Part shown: one piece after another, positions 53,434 through 62,072 of the stretch
How positions within the stretch are numbered: position 1 is the stretch's first letter
Layout of the letters: each line of letters starts with the position of its first letter
Position numbers and translations under genes: made by a program
Notes under the pieces: generated by a model
The model's input: only the letters and a program-made list of their open reading frames with translations
What the model was told of the DNA's origin: nothing
Database searches by the model: none
Assembly (NCBI RefSeq): GCF_900176535.1
Contig: NZ_FWXT01000006.1
Coordinates: 50,343-114,342, forward strand
DNA from: Pedobacter africanus
GTDB taxonomy: Bacteria > Bacteroidota > Bacteroidia > Sphingobacteriales > Sphingobacteriaceae
Length of the DNA: 64,000 nucleotides
Direction of reading: 5' to 3'

Positions 53434-54851
53434 TGATGATGACGCATAAAACCTTATTTCAACACTTAAGCACCCTTGTTTTTGTATGTACAACCGTATT
53501 CTTTAACGCAAATGGTCAGTCGCCGGCCAGGGTATGGACCAAAACTGCACAGCCTTTAACTGAAATGGCGGCAGTGCGGAAGCTGATCAAAGCCCCGGTT
53601 TTCCCAAAAAGGGATTTTCCGGTTACAAAATACGGGGCCATAGGCGATGGGAAAACCCTGAACACTGAGGCCTTTAAAAAAGCGATTGCCGCCTGTGCCA
53701 AAAGTGGCGGCGGCAGGGTTCTGGTGCCGCTTGGTAACTTTTTAACCGGTGCCGTCCATCTTAAAAGCAACGTGAACCTACACCTGGCCGACAGTGCAAA
53801 AATTACCTTCAGTGCAAACCCTACGCATTATCCTATTGTGTTCGGGCGTTGGGAGGGAATGGAACTGATGAACTACTCTGCGCTCATCTATGCTTACGGA
53901 CAAAACAACATTGCTATTACAGGTAAAGGTATCCTTGATGGTGGTGCAAACTATGATAACTGGTATTCCTGGAATGCAGTACGACCTTCCAAACAAACCG
54001 GGGCCAGGGCCCGCCTGCAGGAAATGAACTGGAAGGAAACAGCACCTAAAAAGCGGATTTTTGGTGATGGGGATTTTTTACGTCCCAATTTCATACAACT
54101 TTATAGCTGCAATAACATCCGTATAGCAGATGTTAAAATGATCAATTCGCCCATGTGGAACGTGAACCCGGTATTGTGCGAAAATGTAACTGTAGAAAAC
54201 CTGAGGATCACTTCGCACGGCCCCAACACAGATGGCGTTGATCCTGAGTCCTGCAAAAATGTGCTGATCCGGAATTGTTATTTTGATACCGGAGACGATT
54301 GTATTGCCATCAAATCCGGCAGGGACCATGATGGAAGGCGCATTGCAAAACCTGCAGAAAACCATATCATTGAAGGCTGCGAAATGAAGGACGGTCATGG
54401 TGGTGTGGTGATCGGCAGCGAGATATCAGGAGGGGCCAGGAATATCTTTGCCGTTAACTGTATTATGGATAGTCCAAACCTGGACAGGGTGCTGAGACTG
54501 AAAACCAGTTCGAGCAGGGGTGGCATTATAGAAAATGTTTTCATGAAAGACATCAGGGTAGGTGCCTATCGCGATGCTGCGGTAACCTGTAACATGTTTT
54601 ACGAACAAGCAGGCAAATTTATGCCGATAATCAGGAACATCTGGGTAGAAAACCTGGATGTGGAAAAAGGCGGCGATTATGGCCTTTTTATCCATGCCTA
54701 TCAGGAATCGCCGGTAGAAAACCTGAGAATGGTAAACTGTAACATACGGGGAGTAAAAACACCGGTAAAAGCAGACCACGTTAAACAGCTTAAACTGGAG
54801 AACGTTAGCATTAACGGCAGTTTGGTTAAAGGTTTATTTCCTGATAAATAA
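53433..54851 (+). CDS. Polygalacturonase, GH28 (first copy)
   Basis: A 472-residue exported beta-helix hydrolase of homogalacturonan. The start is ATG at 53433, sharing the last base of the pectinesterase stop (TGATG); other ATGs follow at 53436 and 53439, and an upstream TTG is less likely. Signal peptide ends near FNANGQ. GH28 catalytic landmarks are all present: GPNTDGVDPESCKN, TGDDCIAIKSGRD, GHGGVVIGSEISGG and RLKTSSSRGG. The preceding part has RDFPVTKYGAIGDGKTLNTEAFKKAI, usual for bacterial members. It is the last gene of this strand run before the convergent LacI-type gene, which it overlaps by 18 bases. Confidence 0.95.
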   Translation: MMMTHKTLFQHLSTLVFVCTTVFFNANGQSPARVWTKTAQPLTEMAAVRKLIKAPVFPKRDFPVTKYGAIGDGKTLNTEAFKKAIAACAKSGGGRVLVPLGNFLTGAVHLKSNVNLHLADSAKITFSANPTHYPIVFGRWEGMELMNYSALIYAYGQNNIAITGKGILDGGANYDNWYSWNAVRPSKQTGARARLQEMNWKETAPKKRIFGDGDFLRPNFIQLYSCNNIRIADVKMINSPMWNVNPVLCENVTVENLRITSHGPNTDGVDPESCKNVLIRNCYFDTGDDCIAIKSGRDHDGRRIAKPAENHIIEGCEMKDGHGGVVIGSEISGGARNIFAVNCIMDSPNLDRVLRLKTSSSRGGIIENVFMKDIRVGAYRDAAVTCNMFYEQAGKFMPIIRNIWVENLDVEKGGDYGLFIHAYQESPVENLRMVNCNIRGVKTPVKADHVKQLKLENVSINGSLVKGLFPDK

Positions 54852-55847
54852 TTCTGTGTCTATTACCCGGTGTTCGAAGTCTGTTACTGGGTATTTGCTT
54901 TCAATCAGCTGTAGCAGCATTTCTGTGGCTTTTTCGCCCATTTCAAAAGCGGGCTGCCTTACGGAACTGATGGGATATCCGAAAAGGTCCAGTACATCTG
55001 AATTGCTGAAACCTGCAACGGCGATTTGATCGGGAACACTGATGTTCAGTTTTTTAAGTACCTCCAGGCAACCGATAGAAAGGCGGTCGCCGGCAATAAA
55101 TATCGCATCGGGTTTATCCTTCAGCGCCATCAATTCCTTAACTGCCTGTTCTGTTTCTTCGGGGAACATGCCCCCATGTATACAGTGTTTAACGTATTCT
55201 TTACGCCATGGAATACCATGCTGATCCAATGCTAAAGCATAGCCCCGCAGGCGTTCAATGCTGATAGACAGCTGCGGGGAACTGGTCAGGTGAGCAATTT
55301 TCCTGTGGCCCGACCGGATCAGCAGGGCTGTGGCATCGAATGCACCCTGTTCATTGTTGGCAGTTATTTTATGGGTTTCGATATCGCCGGGTACACGGTC
55401 AAAGAATACCATGGGCAAGCCCTGATTATGCAGGTGTTTTAAATGGGAGGTGTCTTCTGTTTCGGCAGATAAGGAAACCAGCAGGCCATCTACGGAACGC
55501 GAGGCCAGGTGCTGTACGTTTATCTTTTCACGGGCATAGGATTCATGAGTTTGTGTAATGATAACGTGATACCCTTTATCGTACGCAATAGATTCTATGC
55601 CGCTAATGGCCTGCGAAAAGTAATGGTTGGCCACTTCGCTGACCACCACACCAATAGATTTGCTGCGCCTTTCTTTCAGGCTCAAAGCATTGGGATTGGG
55701 CTGGTAGTTTATTTTTTCGGCATATTCCAATACCAGTTTCTTTGTTTTTGCACTGATCTCGTAAGTATCCCTTAAGGCCCTTGAAACCGTTGAAGTGGAA
55801 AGGCCCAGGGCCCTGGCGATGTCTTTTAAGGTGGGTGGTTCAAACAT
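54834..55847 (-). CDS. LacI-family transcriptional regulator
   Basis: A 337-residue repressor. I chose ATG at 55847 (MFEPPTLKDIARALGLSTST), the standard LacI start; the open frame reaches a TTG at 55886 but the extra residues fit nothing. The helix-turn-helix and hinge are at about 1-60 (TVSRALRDTYEISAKTKKLV and NYQPNPNALSLKERR). The periplasmic-binding-protein-like effector domain follows, with VVSEVANHYFSQAISGIE and FVDRVPG-like MVFFDRVPGDIETHK. It is convergent with the first GH28 gene and divergent from the second. The sugar effector is presumably an intermediate of the galacturonate pathway. Likely operators are listed at 38796, 55914 and 58751. Confidence 0.93.
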   Translation of the reverse strand: MFEPPTLKDIARALGLSTSTVSRALRDTYEISAKTKKLVLEYAEKINYQPNPNALSLKERRSKSIGVVVSEVANHYFSQAISGIESIAYDKGYHVIITQTHESYAREKINVQHLASRSVDGLLVSLSAETEDTSHLKHLHNQGLPMVFFDRVPGDIETHKITANNEQGAFDATALLIRSGHRKIAHLTSSPQLSISIERLRGYALALDQHGIPWRKEYVKHCIHGGMFPEETEQAVKELMALKDKPDAIFIAGDRLSIGCLEVLKKLNISVPDQIAVAGFSNSDVLDLFGYPISSVRQPAFEMGEKATEMLLQLIESKYPVTDFEHRVIDTELFIRK

Positions 55848-55913
55848 AAGCTTGCTGGATCGGATGCCGCTTTCTTTATTATACAATAATAGCAGATATT
55901 TCTCATTGCCGGC

Positions 55914-55925
55914 AACGATTGCACA
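55914..55925. promoter_or_regulatory. Putative LacI-type site between the repressor and GH28 genes
   Basis: AACGATTGCACA is identical to 38796-38807. With the preceding base pair it forms GCAA-CGA-TTGC (55912-55922), a small inverted repeat. It lies 67 bases before the repressor start and 90 bases before the second GH28 start, so it could control both. Confidence 0.55.
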
Positions 55926-56014
55926 GTTATTTTAAGCCTTTTTGTTCCAATCTTATCTAAAACTATGTAGACTTGTTTTGATAATCCTATCAGGTTTAAT
56001 TTTTTATTTCAGGC

Positions 56015-57691
56015 ATGAACAAAGCTGTAGCCATTATATTGAGCGTTCCGTTATTTCTCTTATCAGGTTATACCCAGGCACAACAAAAAGGGGTAAAAAA
56101 GCCCTACTCTTTTGATAACCTCCCCGTGGTAGCGAAGACCGCATTTAAAAAGGATACGATCAGCATCTTGAAATACGGTGCAAAGAACGATGGGAGAAGC
56201 CTGAATACCCTGAGCATTAACCAGGCCATTGTGGCGTGCAGCAAAAAGGGTGGCGGTGTGGTGGTTATCCCTGAAGGTTTCTGGATTACAGGGCCTGTTG
56301 AATTGAAAAGCAACGTGAACCTGCATCTTAAAAAGAATGCTTTGCTGCAGTTTACAAGTGATTTTGACCAGTACCCCCTTGTAGAAGGTAATTGGGAGGG
56401 GCTGCCGCAGATGCGGAACCAATCGCCAATATGGGCCAATAACCAGGAAAATATAGCCATAACAGGTTATGGCATTATTGATGGTGCAGGTGAGGCCTGG
56501 CGGATGGTGAAGAAAGAAAAATTAACCGAAAGCCAATGGAAAAAGCTGATCGCTTCGGGTGGGGTAGTTGCAGCGGACAAAAAGAGCTGGTATCCTTCGG
56601 AGCAGTCCTATAAAGCCTCTAAAATGAAGCATCCGGGATTGATCTCCAATGAAAAGGATGCAGCTTATTATGCCTCGATCAAAGATTTTCTGAGACCCAA
56701 TATGGTGGTACTGAACCGTTGTAAGCGTATATTGCTGGAAGGTGTTACTTTCCAGAATTCGCCCGCCTGGAACCTGCACCCCCTGATGTCGGAAGATCTT
56801 GTACTGAGGAATGTACATGTGAAAAATCCCTGGTATGCACAAAACGGGGACGGGATAGACATAGAGTCCTGTAAAAATGTTTTGATAGAAGACAGTACGT
56901 TCGACGTAGGCGATGATGGCATCTGCATTAAATCCGGTCGTGATGAGGCCGGCCGTAAGCGTGGCTTACCTACAGAAAATGTAATTGTCCGGAACAGCAC
57001 CGTATATCATGCCCATGGCGGCTTTGTAATAGGCAGCGAAATGTCTGGCGGGGCAAGGAACATCTTTGTGTCCGACTGTACCTTCATCGGCACCGATATT
57101 GGCCTGCGTTTCAAAACTGCAAGAGGACGTGGTGGCGTCGTAGAAAACATCCATGCAAGGAACATCAACATGAAAGACATTCCGGGCGAAGCCATTCTTT
57201 TTGATATGTATTATGCGGCGGTAGATCCCGTACCGCTGACAGGTGAAAAAAGAGATGCACCAAAGGTAGAACTGCTGCCGGTTACAGCAGCCACACCTGT
57301 GTTCAGAAAGTTCTACATCAACAACGTGGTATGCGATGGTGCTGCCAAGGCAGTCTTTATAAGGGGGCTACCCGAAATGAACATCAGTGATATTTACCTG
57401 GACAATTTAACTATAAAGGCCAAAGAAGGCTTGGATATACAGGAAGCAAAAAATATCCGCTTGTCAGACATCCGCCTGGATGTAGACAATGCCAGTCCAC
57501 TTGTCAGTATTATGAACGGCAATGCCATAAAACTGGAGCGATTAATGTATACCAATGCCGGTCTGTTGCTGGATATAAATGGCAACAGGAACAGCAGCAT
57601 CAGTTTGTCGGGCACGGATACAACCAAAGCCAAAACTCCTGTTGAATTCGGAGCAGGTGTTGCAAGTTCTGTTTTAAGTATCGAAAAATAA
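56015..57691 (+). CDS. Polygalacturonase, GH28 (second copy, probably exo-acting)
   Basis: A 558-residue exported beta-helix enzyme (signal peptide to about residue 23, SGYTQAQQ). The GH28 region includes ILKYGAKNDGRSLNTLSINQ, PAWNLHPLMSEDLVLRNV, QNGDGIDIESCKNVLIED, GDDGICIKSGRD, AHGGFVIGSEMSGG and RFKTARGRGG. The Asn-Gly-Asp-Gly-Ile-Asp line replaces the usual Asn-Thr-Asp-Gly; this variant and the insert around residue 160-215 are common in exo-polygalacturonases and oligogalacturonate hydrolases. It starts a second operon with the PL10 lyase, 15 bases apart from a TTG but 20 from the chosen ATG. Start at 56015 is the only good ATG. Confidence 0.93.
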   Translation: MNKAVAIILSVPLFLLSGYTQAQQKGVKKPYSFDNLPVVAKTAFKKDTISILKYGAKNDGRSLNTLSINQAIVACSKKGGGVVVIPEGFWITGPVELKSNVNLHLKKNALLQFTSDFDQYPLVEGNWEGLPQMRNQSPIWANNQENIAITGYGIIDGAGEAWRMVKKEKLTESQWKKLIASGGVVAADKKSWYPSEQSYKASKMKHPGLISNEKDAAYYASIKDFLRPNMVVLNRCKRILLEGVTFQNSPAWNLHPLMSEDLVLRNVHVKNPWYAQNGDGIDIESCKNVLIEDSTFDVGDDGICIKSGRDEAGRKRGLPTENVIVRNSTVYHAHGGFVIGSEMSGGARNIFVSDCTFIGTDIGLRFKTARGRGGVVENIHARNINMKDIPGEAILFDMYYAAVDPVPLTGEKRDAPKVELLPVTAATPVFRKFYINNVVCDGAAKAVFIRGLPEMNISDIYLDNLTIKAKEGLDIQEAKNIRLSDIRLDVDNASPLVSIMNGNAIKLERLMYTNAGLLLDINGNRNSSISLSGTDTTKAKTPVEFGAGVASSVLSIEK

Positions 57692-57711
57692 CATCAATTA
57701 AACTATTGTAT

Positions 57712-58743
57712 ATGAAATTATTTGTTCTGATTTGTTTCTTTTACCTGGGCCTGGGGCCTGTAAAGCTGCATGCACAAACTTTGGAAACCGATGCAGTAGC
57801 CGAAAATATGTTAGTTTACCAGCGCAGTATAGGTGGCTGGCCCAAGGCGGTAGGCAAAGTTGTGGTAGATTACAATAAACAGCTTTCTGAAACGGAAAAG
57901 AAAACCATAAAGGCCGATTCCCTGCACAATGATGCAACCATAGACAATAAGGCCACGAGTAAGGAGATCAGGTACCTGGTCTCTGCAGCCAAAAACAAAC
58001 ACAACCCGAGGTATCTGGCAGCTGCCCAAAAAGGGGTAGATTACCTGCTGCTGTCGCAGTACGAAAACGGAGGCTGGTCGCAATACTACCCTGACCACAG
58101 CCTATACAGGGGCGAGATCACCTATAACGACAATGCAATGATCAATGTGCTGAACATTTTGCAGGACATTGTGGAAGGTAAAAATGACTTTGATCAGTTA
58201 AACGCTACCTATCAGTCCAAAGCTGCAGCTGCGGTTCAGAAGGGGATAGACTGTATCCTGAATACCCAGGTGGTAGTAAACGGAACGCCTACCGTATGGT
58301 GTGCACAATACGATGAAAAAACGCTGAAACCCGCTAAGGCCAGGTCTTTCGAACTGATCTCACTGAGTGGTGCGGAATCTGTGGGCATTACCGAATTCCT
58401 GATGCGCATAAAAAAGCCTTCGCCTGCCATTGTAAATGCAGTGAAAAATGCGGTAAACTGGTTTGAGAAATCTAAAATAGAGGGTTATGATTTTGTTTTT
58501 GTTGAGGCAAAGGGTACGGCGCTGGGTAAAGACCGTGTGCTGGTCAAAAAACCGGGATCGGTACTTTGGGCGCGTTTTTATGATATAGGTACAAATGAGC
58601 CTTTTTTTTGTGGCCGCGATAGTGTAAAAAGAAAGACCGTTGCTGAAATTGAACAGGAAAGACGCATAGGCTATGCCTGGTACGGCACCTGGGCCGAACC
58701 TTTACTGCAAAAAAAATACCCTGCCTGGCTTAAGAAAAATTAA
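57712..58743 (+). CDS. Pectate lyase, PL10
   Basis: A 343-residue exported lyase that cuts homogalacturonan by beta-elimination. ATG at 57712 is preferred to an in-frame TTG six bases upstream. The signal peptide ends near KLHAQ. PL10 landmarks are RSIGGWPKAVGK, HNDATIDNKATSKEIRYL, YENGGWSQYYPD, EITYNDNAMINVL, WCAQYDEKTLKPAKARSFEL and SLSGAESVGITEFLM, which cover the calcium site and the catalytic Arg and Asp region. The C-terminal YAWYGTWAEPLL is typical. The products should be unsaturated oligogalacturonates; no GH88 or GH105 hydrolase is present in the window to process them. Confidence 0.94.
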   Translation: MKLFVLICFFYLGLGPVKLHAQTLETDAVAENMLVYQRSIGGWPKAVGKVVVDYNKQLSETEKKTIKADSLHNDATIDNKATSKEIRYLVSAAKNKHNPRYLAAAQKGVDYLLLSQYENGGWSQYYPDHSLYRGEITYNDNAMINVLNILQDIVEGKNDFDQLNATYQSKAAAAVQKGIDCILNTQVVVNGTPTVWCAQYDEKTLKPAKARSFELISLSGAESVGITEFLMRIKKPSPAIVNAVKNAVNWFEKSKIEGYDFVFVEAKGTALGKDRVLVKKPGSVLWARFYDIGTNEPFFCGRDSVKRKTVAEIEQERRIGYAWYGTWAEPLLQKKYPAWLKKN

Positions 58744-58750
58744 TGCGCTC

Positions 58751-58778
58751 ACGCAAACGTTACCGATAACGTTTGCGT
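58751..58778. promoter_or_regulatory. Perfect inverted repeat, probable LacI-type operator of uxaBAC
   Basis: ACGCAAACGTTA (58751-58762), four bases, then TAACGTTTGCGT (58767-58778) form a perfect 12-base inverted repeat. Each arm contains AACGTTTGC, the LacI-type core related to AACGATTGC at 38796 and 55914. It lies 77 bases before the uxaB start. It is followed by an intrinsic terminator, so the two signals are in series between the pectinase operon and uxaB. Confidence 0.75.
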
Positions 58779-58786
58779 AAATAATT

Positions 58787-58805
58787 ACCCTGAAACAGGG
58801 TTTTT
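58787..58805 (+). terminator. Intrinsic terminator of the GH28-PL10 operon
   Basis: ACCCTG (58787-58792) and CAGGGT (58796-58801) form a six-base stem with a three-base AAA loop. Four more T follow (58802-58805). It separates the lyase gene from the uxaB promoter region. Confidence 0.75.
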
Positions 58806-58854
58806 AACTAGTAATAATTGCGTAGAATTGTTTTACGACCTTATATATAAGAAG

Positions 58855-60372
58855 ATGACTTTATCAAAAAATGCTTTGGCCGGCCTGGAACCTGCTGATC
58901 TCGACCTTCCAAAAGAAGGGCTGTTTGACCTCCCCGAAAAAGTGCTGCAATTTGGAACAGGCGTGCTGTTGCGCGGATTGCCGGATTACTTTGTAGACAA
59001 AGCCAACAAAAAGGGATTGTTTAACGGCAGGGTAGTGGTGGTAAAATCCACCAGCAAAGGCGGCACTGCAGAATTTGATGAACAGGATAGTTTATATACC
59101 ATATGCGTACGGGGAATTGAGAACGGGCAACCTGTTGAGGAAAATATCATCTCCTCGGCCATCAGCCGTGTGCTCACAGCCGATCAGCAATGGGAAGAGA
59201 TATTGGCTGTTGCGACATCGCCTTTATTAAAGGTCATCGTTTCCAATACCACGGAAGTGGGGATTCAGTTGCTTGAAGAAAGGATCCACGAGAAAGTGCC
59301 AGCATCATTTCCTGCAAAATTGTTGGCGGTGTTATATGCCCGCTATAAAGCACTTGGCGAGAGCGAGGACAGTGAACTGGTTGTAATTGCAACCGAGCTG
59401 ATATCGGATAACGGTAAAAAACTGGAAGCCATTGTGCGCCAGCTTGCTACATTTAATCAGCTGGATGAGGCATTTGTAAAATGGCTGGATGCAAATATCC
59501 ATTTCTGCAATTCGTTGGTAGACCGCATTGTGCCTGGTAAGCCTGATGATGCTGCACTCGAAAAGCTGGAAGCAGAGCTGGGCTATAAAGACCAGCTGCT
59601 CATCATGGCAGAACCCTATCGTTTATGGGCCATTGAAGGCGATCAAAATATTACTGAACTTTTAGGCCTGGAAGCAGCAGATCATGGCATTATTGTTAGG
59701 CGCGATATTGAGATATTTAAAGAATTAAAAGTGCGTTTGCTGAATGGTTCGCATACGCTCACATCAGGGATTGCTTACCTGTTGGGCATCGATACGGTTA
59801 CCAAAGCCATGAACGATAAGGCAACGCGGAACTATGTGAATGAACTGATGATGCAGGAGATTGTGGGGGCTATCCCTTACGATGTACCGGAACAAGAAGC
59901 GGTAACTTTCGCTAATACTGTGATAGATCGCTTTGCTAATCCCAGTATTCAACACCTCTGGATCAACATTACTTTTCAGTATACCATGAAAATGAAGATC
60001 AGAATATTGCCTGTACTGCTCAACTATTACAAACTGTACAATAGGGTGCCTTCGCATATAGCCTTTGGCTTTGCTGCATTTTTGCTGTTCATGAGATCTG
60101 ATAAACAAGATGGTAACCAATATTTTGGGAACTACAATGGTCATGTCTATGCAATAACCGATGATGAGGCAGCCTATTTTTATAATGCAGCAAAGCAAAG
60201 CGGCCCGGATTATGTAAATTTAGTATTGGCCGACCATAAGGTATGGGGTACAGACCTATCTGCTTTAAGCGGGTTTAATGAAACGGTACAAGAGAATTAC
60301 AACAACATATTGAAATATGGCATGCCTGAGGCGTTAGCCAGGCTACAAGAAACAATACAAATATCAAAATGA
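58855..60372 (+). CDS. uxaB: Tagaturonate reductase (altronate oxidoreductase) UxaB
   Basis: A 505-residue cytoplasmic NADH-dependent reductase of the mannitol dehydrogenase family, turning D-tagaturonate into D-altronate. I took ATG at 58855 (MTLSKNALAGLEPADLDL); an upstream TTG at 58828 lies in the leader. The N-terminal nucleotide-binding segment is KVLQFGTGVLLRGLPDYFVD. The family catalytic motif is ELKVRLLNGSHTLTSGIAYL (Lys, Asn and His). FCNSLVDRIVPG is characteristic of UxaB among the family. The stop overlaps the uxaA start by four bases. It is likely repressed from the operator at 58751. Confidence 0.94.
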   Translation: MTLSKNALAGLEPADLDLPKEGLFDLPEKVLQFGTGVLLRGLPDYFVDKANKKGLFNGRVVVVKSTSKGGTAEFDEQDSLYTICVRGIENGQPVEENIISSAISRVLTADQQWEEILAVATSPLLKVIVSNTTEVGIQLLEERIHEKVPASFPAKLLAVLYARYKALGESEDSELVVIATELISDNGKKLEAIVRQLATFNQLDEAFVKWLDANIHFCNSLVDRIVPGKPDDAALEKLEAELGYKDQLLIMAEPYRLWAIEGDQNITELLGLEAADHGIIVRRDIEIFKELKVRLLNGSHTLTSGIAYLLGIDTVTKAMNDKATRNYVNELMMQEIVGAIPYDVPEQEAVTFANTVIDRFANPSIQHLWINITFQYTMKMKIRILPVLLNYYKLYNRVPSHIAFGFAAFLLFMRSDKQDGNQYFGNYNGHVYAITDDEAAYFYNAAKQSGPDYVNLVLADHKVWGTDLSALSGFNETVQENYNNILKYGMPEALARLQETIQISK

Positions 60373-62021
60373 AACAACGAATATTAAAGGTTCATCCAAA
60401 AGATAATGTGCTGGTTGCACTTTCGGACCTTGCAAAAGGTGAGGAGGTGATTTATGAAGGGGAATCTTATTTACTGACAGATAATGTACCGGCCAAACAT
60501 AAGTTTACGACTACCGACCTGGCCGCCGGAGATAAAGTAGTCATGTATGGTGTTCTGGTAGGTAAGGCCCAGATGGACATTCCGGTAGGTTCCATCCTCA
60601 CTACAAGTAATATCAAACACGCAACGACAGAATTTAATACAACGGATGCGCATGTTGACTGGCAGAAACCTGATGTCGACGCCTGGAAAGATAAAACTTT
60701 TCTGGGCTTTCACCGTAGCGACGGGCAAGTAGGAACAGCCAATTACTGGTTGGTGATTCCAATGGTTTTTTGTGAGAACAGGAACCTGGAAGTACTACAG
60801 GAAGCCTTGATGAATAACCTGGGCTATGGAAGAAATGAAACTTACCAGCAGCAGGCCAAAGAACTGATGGCCCTTTATGAAAAAGGAGCCGGTGTAAGTG
60901 AAATCCTGAATGCGCAGCTTACCTATTCGGAGCAAACCCAAAAACAGAATCGCATGTTCCCCAATGTAGACGGGATCAAGTTTTTAACGCATACAGGTGG
61001 CTGTGGTGGTACCCGTCAGGATTCAGAAACCTTGTGCGGATTACTGGCCGGATACATTACCCATCCCAATGTAGCAGGAGCAACAGTGCTGAGCCTGGGT
61101 TGCCAGAATGCTCAGGTAAGTATCCTTAAGGAAGAAATAGAGAAGAGAAGCAGAAATTTTGATAAACCTATATATATACTGGATCAGCAAACTATAGGTA
61201 AAGAGTCGGAGTTGCTAAGCCAGGCCATAAAGCAGACTTTCGCCGGATTGATCCAGGCCAATGCGAATGAGAGAAAGCCAGCACCGCTAAGTAAATTATG
61301 TATAGGTTTGGAATGTGGTGGCTCCGATGGTTTTTCAGGTATTTCTGCCAATCCGGCAATTGGTTACGCGTCAGATCTGCTGGTTGCACTGGGGGGATCG
61401 GTAATCCTTGCTGAATTCCCGGAACTTTGCGGGGTAGAACAGAACCTGAGCGACCGATGTGTAGATAAGGAAGATGCTGAGCGCTTTGAATACCTGATGA
61501 AAACCTATAGCAAAAGAGCTACGGAAGCAGGTTCTGGATTTGATATGAACCCTTCACCAGGCAACATTAAGGATGGCCTGATCACAGATGCCATTAAATC
61601 GGCCGGAGCCGCCAAAAAAGGGGGAACCTCTCCGGTAGTTGCAGTATTGGATTATCCTGAAAAAGTATTTAAACCCGGACTAAACCTGTTGTGCACGCCT
61701 GGAAACGATGTGGAATCTACCACAGCGGAAGTGGGCTCGGGCGCAAACGTGGTGCTTTTTACAACCGGACTGGGTACACCAACCGGAAATCCTATTGCAC
61801 CCGTGGTCAAAATATCAAGCAATACCAAATTGTTTAACAAAATGAGTGATATTATCGATCTGGATACCGGGCCGATTATTGAAGGTGAGGAAACCATAGA
61901 GCAGGCTGGGAGCAGAATTTTAAACTATGTGATTGACGTAGCCAGCGGAGTAACCACGGTAAGTGCTGTGCGCCATGTTCAAGACGACTTTATTCCATGG
62001 AAGAGAGGGGTTTCGTTATAA
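60369..62021 (+). CDS. uxaA: Altronate dehydratase UxaA
   Basis: A 550-residue cytoplasmic dehydratase that converts D-altronate to 2-keto-3-deoxygluconate. The small N-terminal SAF domain (about 1-90, ILKVHPKDNVLVALSDLAKG) is fused to the large catalytic part, as in full-length UxaA. Motifs are FHRSDGQVGTANYWLVIPMV, FLTHTGGCGGTRQDSETLCG (metal-binding Cys region), LGCQNAQVSIL, GLECGGSDGFSGISANPA and FTTGLGTPTGNPIAPVVK. It overlaps uxaB by four bases (ATGA) and is 52 bases before uxaC. Confidence 0.95.
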   Translation: MKQRILKVHPKDNVLVALSDLAKGEEVIYEGESYLLTDNVPAKHKFTTTDLAAGDKVVMYGVLVGKAQMDIPVGSILTTSNIKHATTEFNTTDAHVDWQKPDVDAWKDKTFLGFHRSDGQVGTANYWLVIPMVFCENRNLEVLQEALMNNLGYGRNETYQQQAKELMALYEKGAGVSEILNAQLTYSEQTQKQNRMFPNVDGIKFLTHTGGCGGTRQDSETLCGLLAGYITHPNVAGATVLSLGCQNAQVSILKEEIEKRSRNFDKPIYILDQQTIGKESELLSQAIKQTFAGLIQANANERKPAPLSKLCIGLECGGSDGFSGISANPAIGYASDLLVALGGSVILAEFPELCGVEQNLSDRCVDKEDAERFEYLMKTYSKRATEAGSGFDMNPSPGNIKDGLITDAIKSAGAAKKGGTSPVVAVLDYPEKVFKPGLNLLCTPGNDVESTTAEVGSGANVVLFTTGLGTPTGNPIAPVVKISSNTKLFNKMSDIIDLDTGPIIEGEETIEQAGSRILNYVIDVASGVTTVSAVRHVQDDFIPWKRGVSL

Positions 62022-62072
62022 GAGACCTGAAAAATATTGAATGAAGAGCATAATACCTTATATAACTAATGT

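Noticed and set aside
57706..57711. TTG start six bases upstream for the PL10 gene
   Set aside because: ATG at 57712 gives a cleaner signal peptide; similar TTG extensions were dropped for uxaB (58828), the LacI gene (55886) and the first GH28 (53430).
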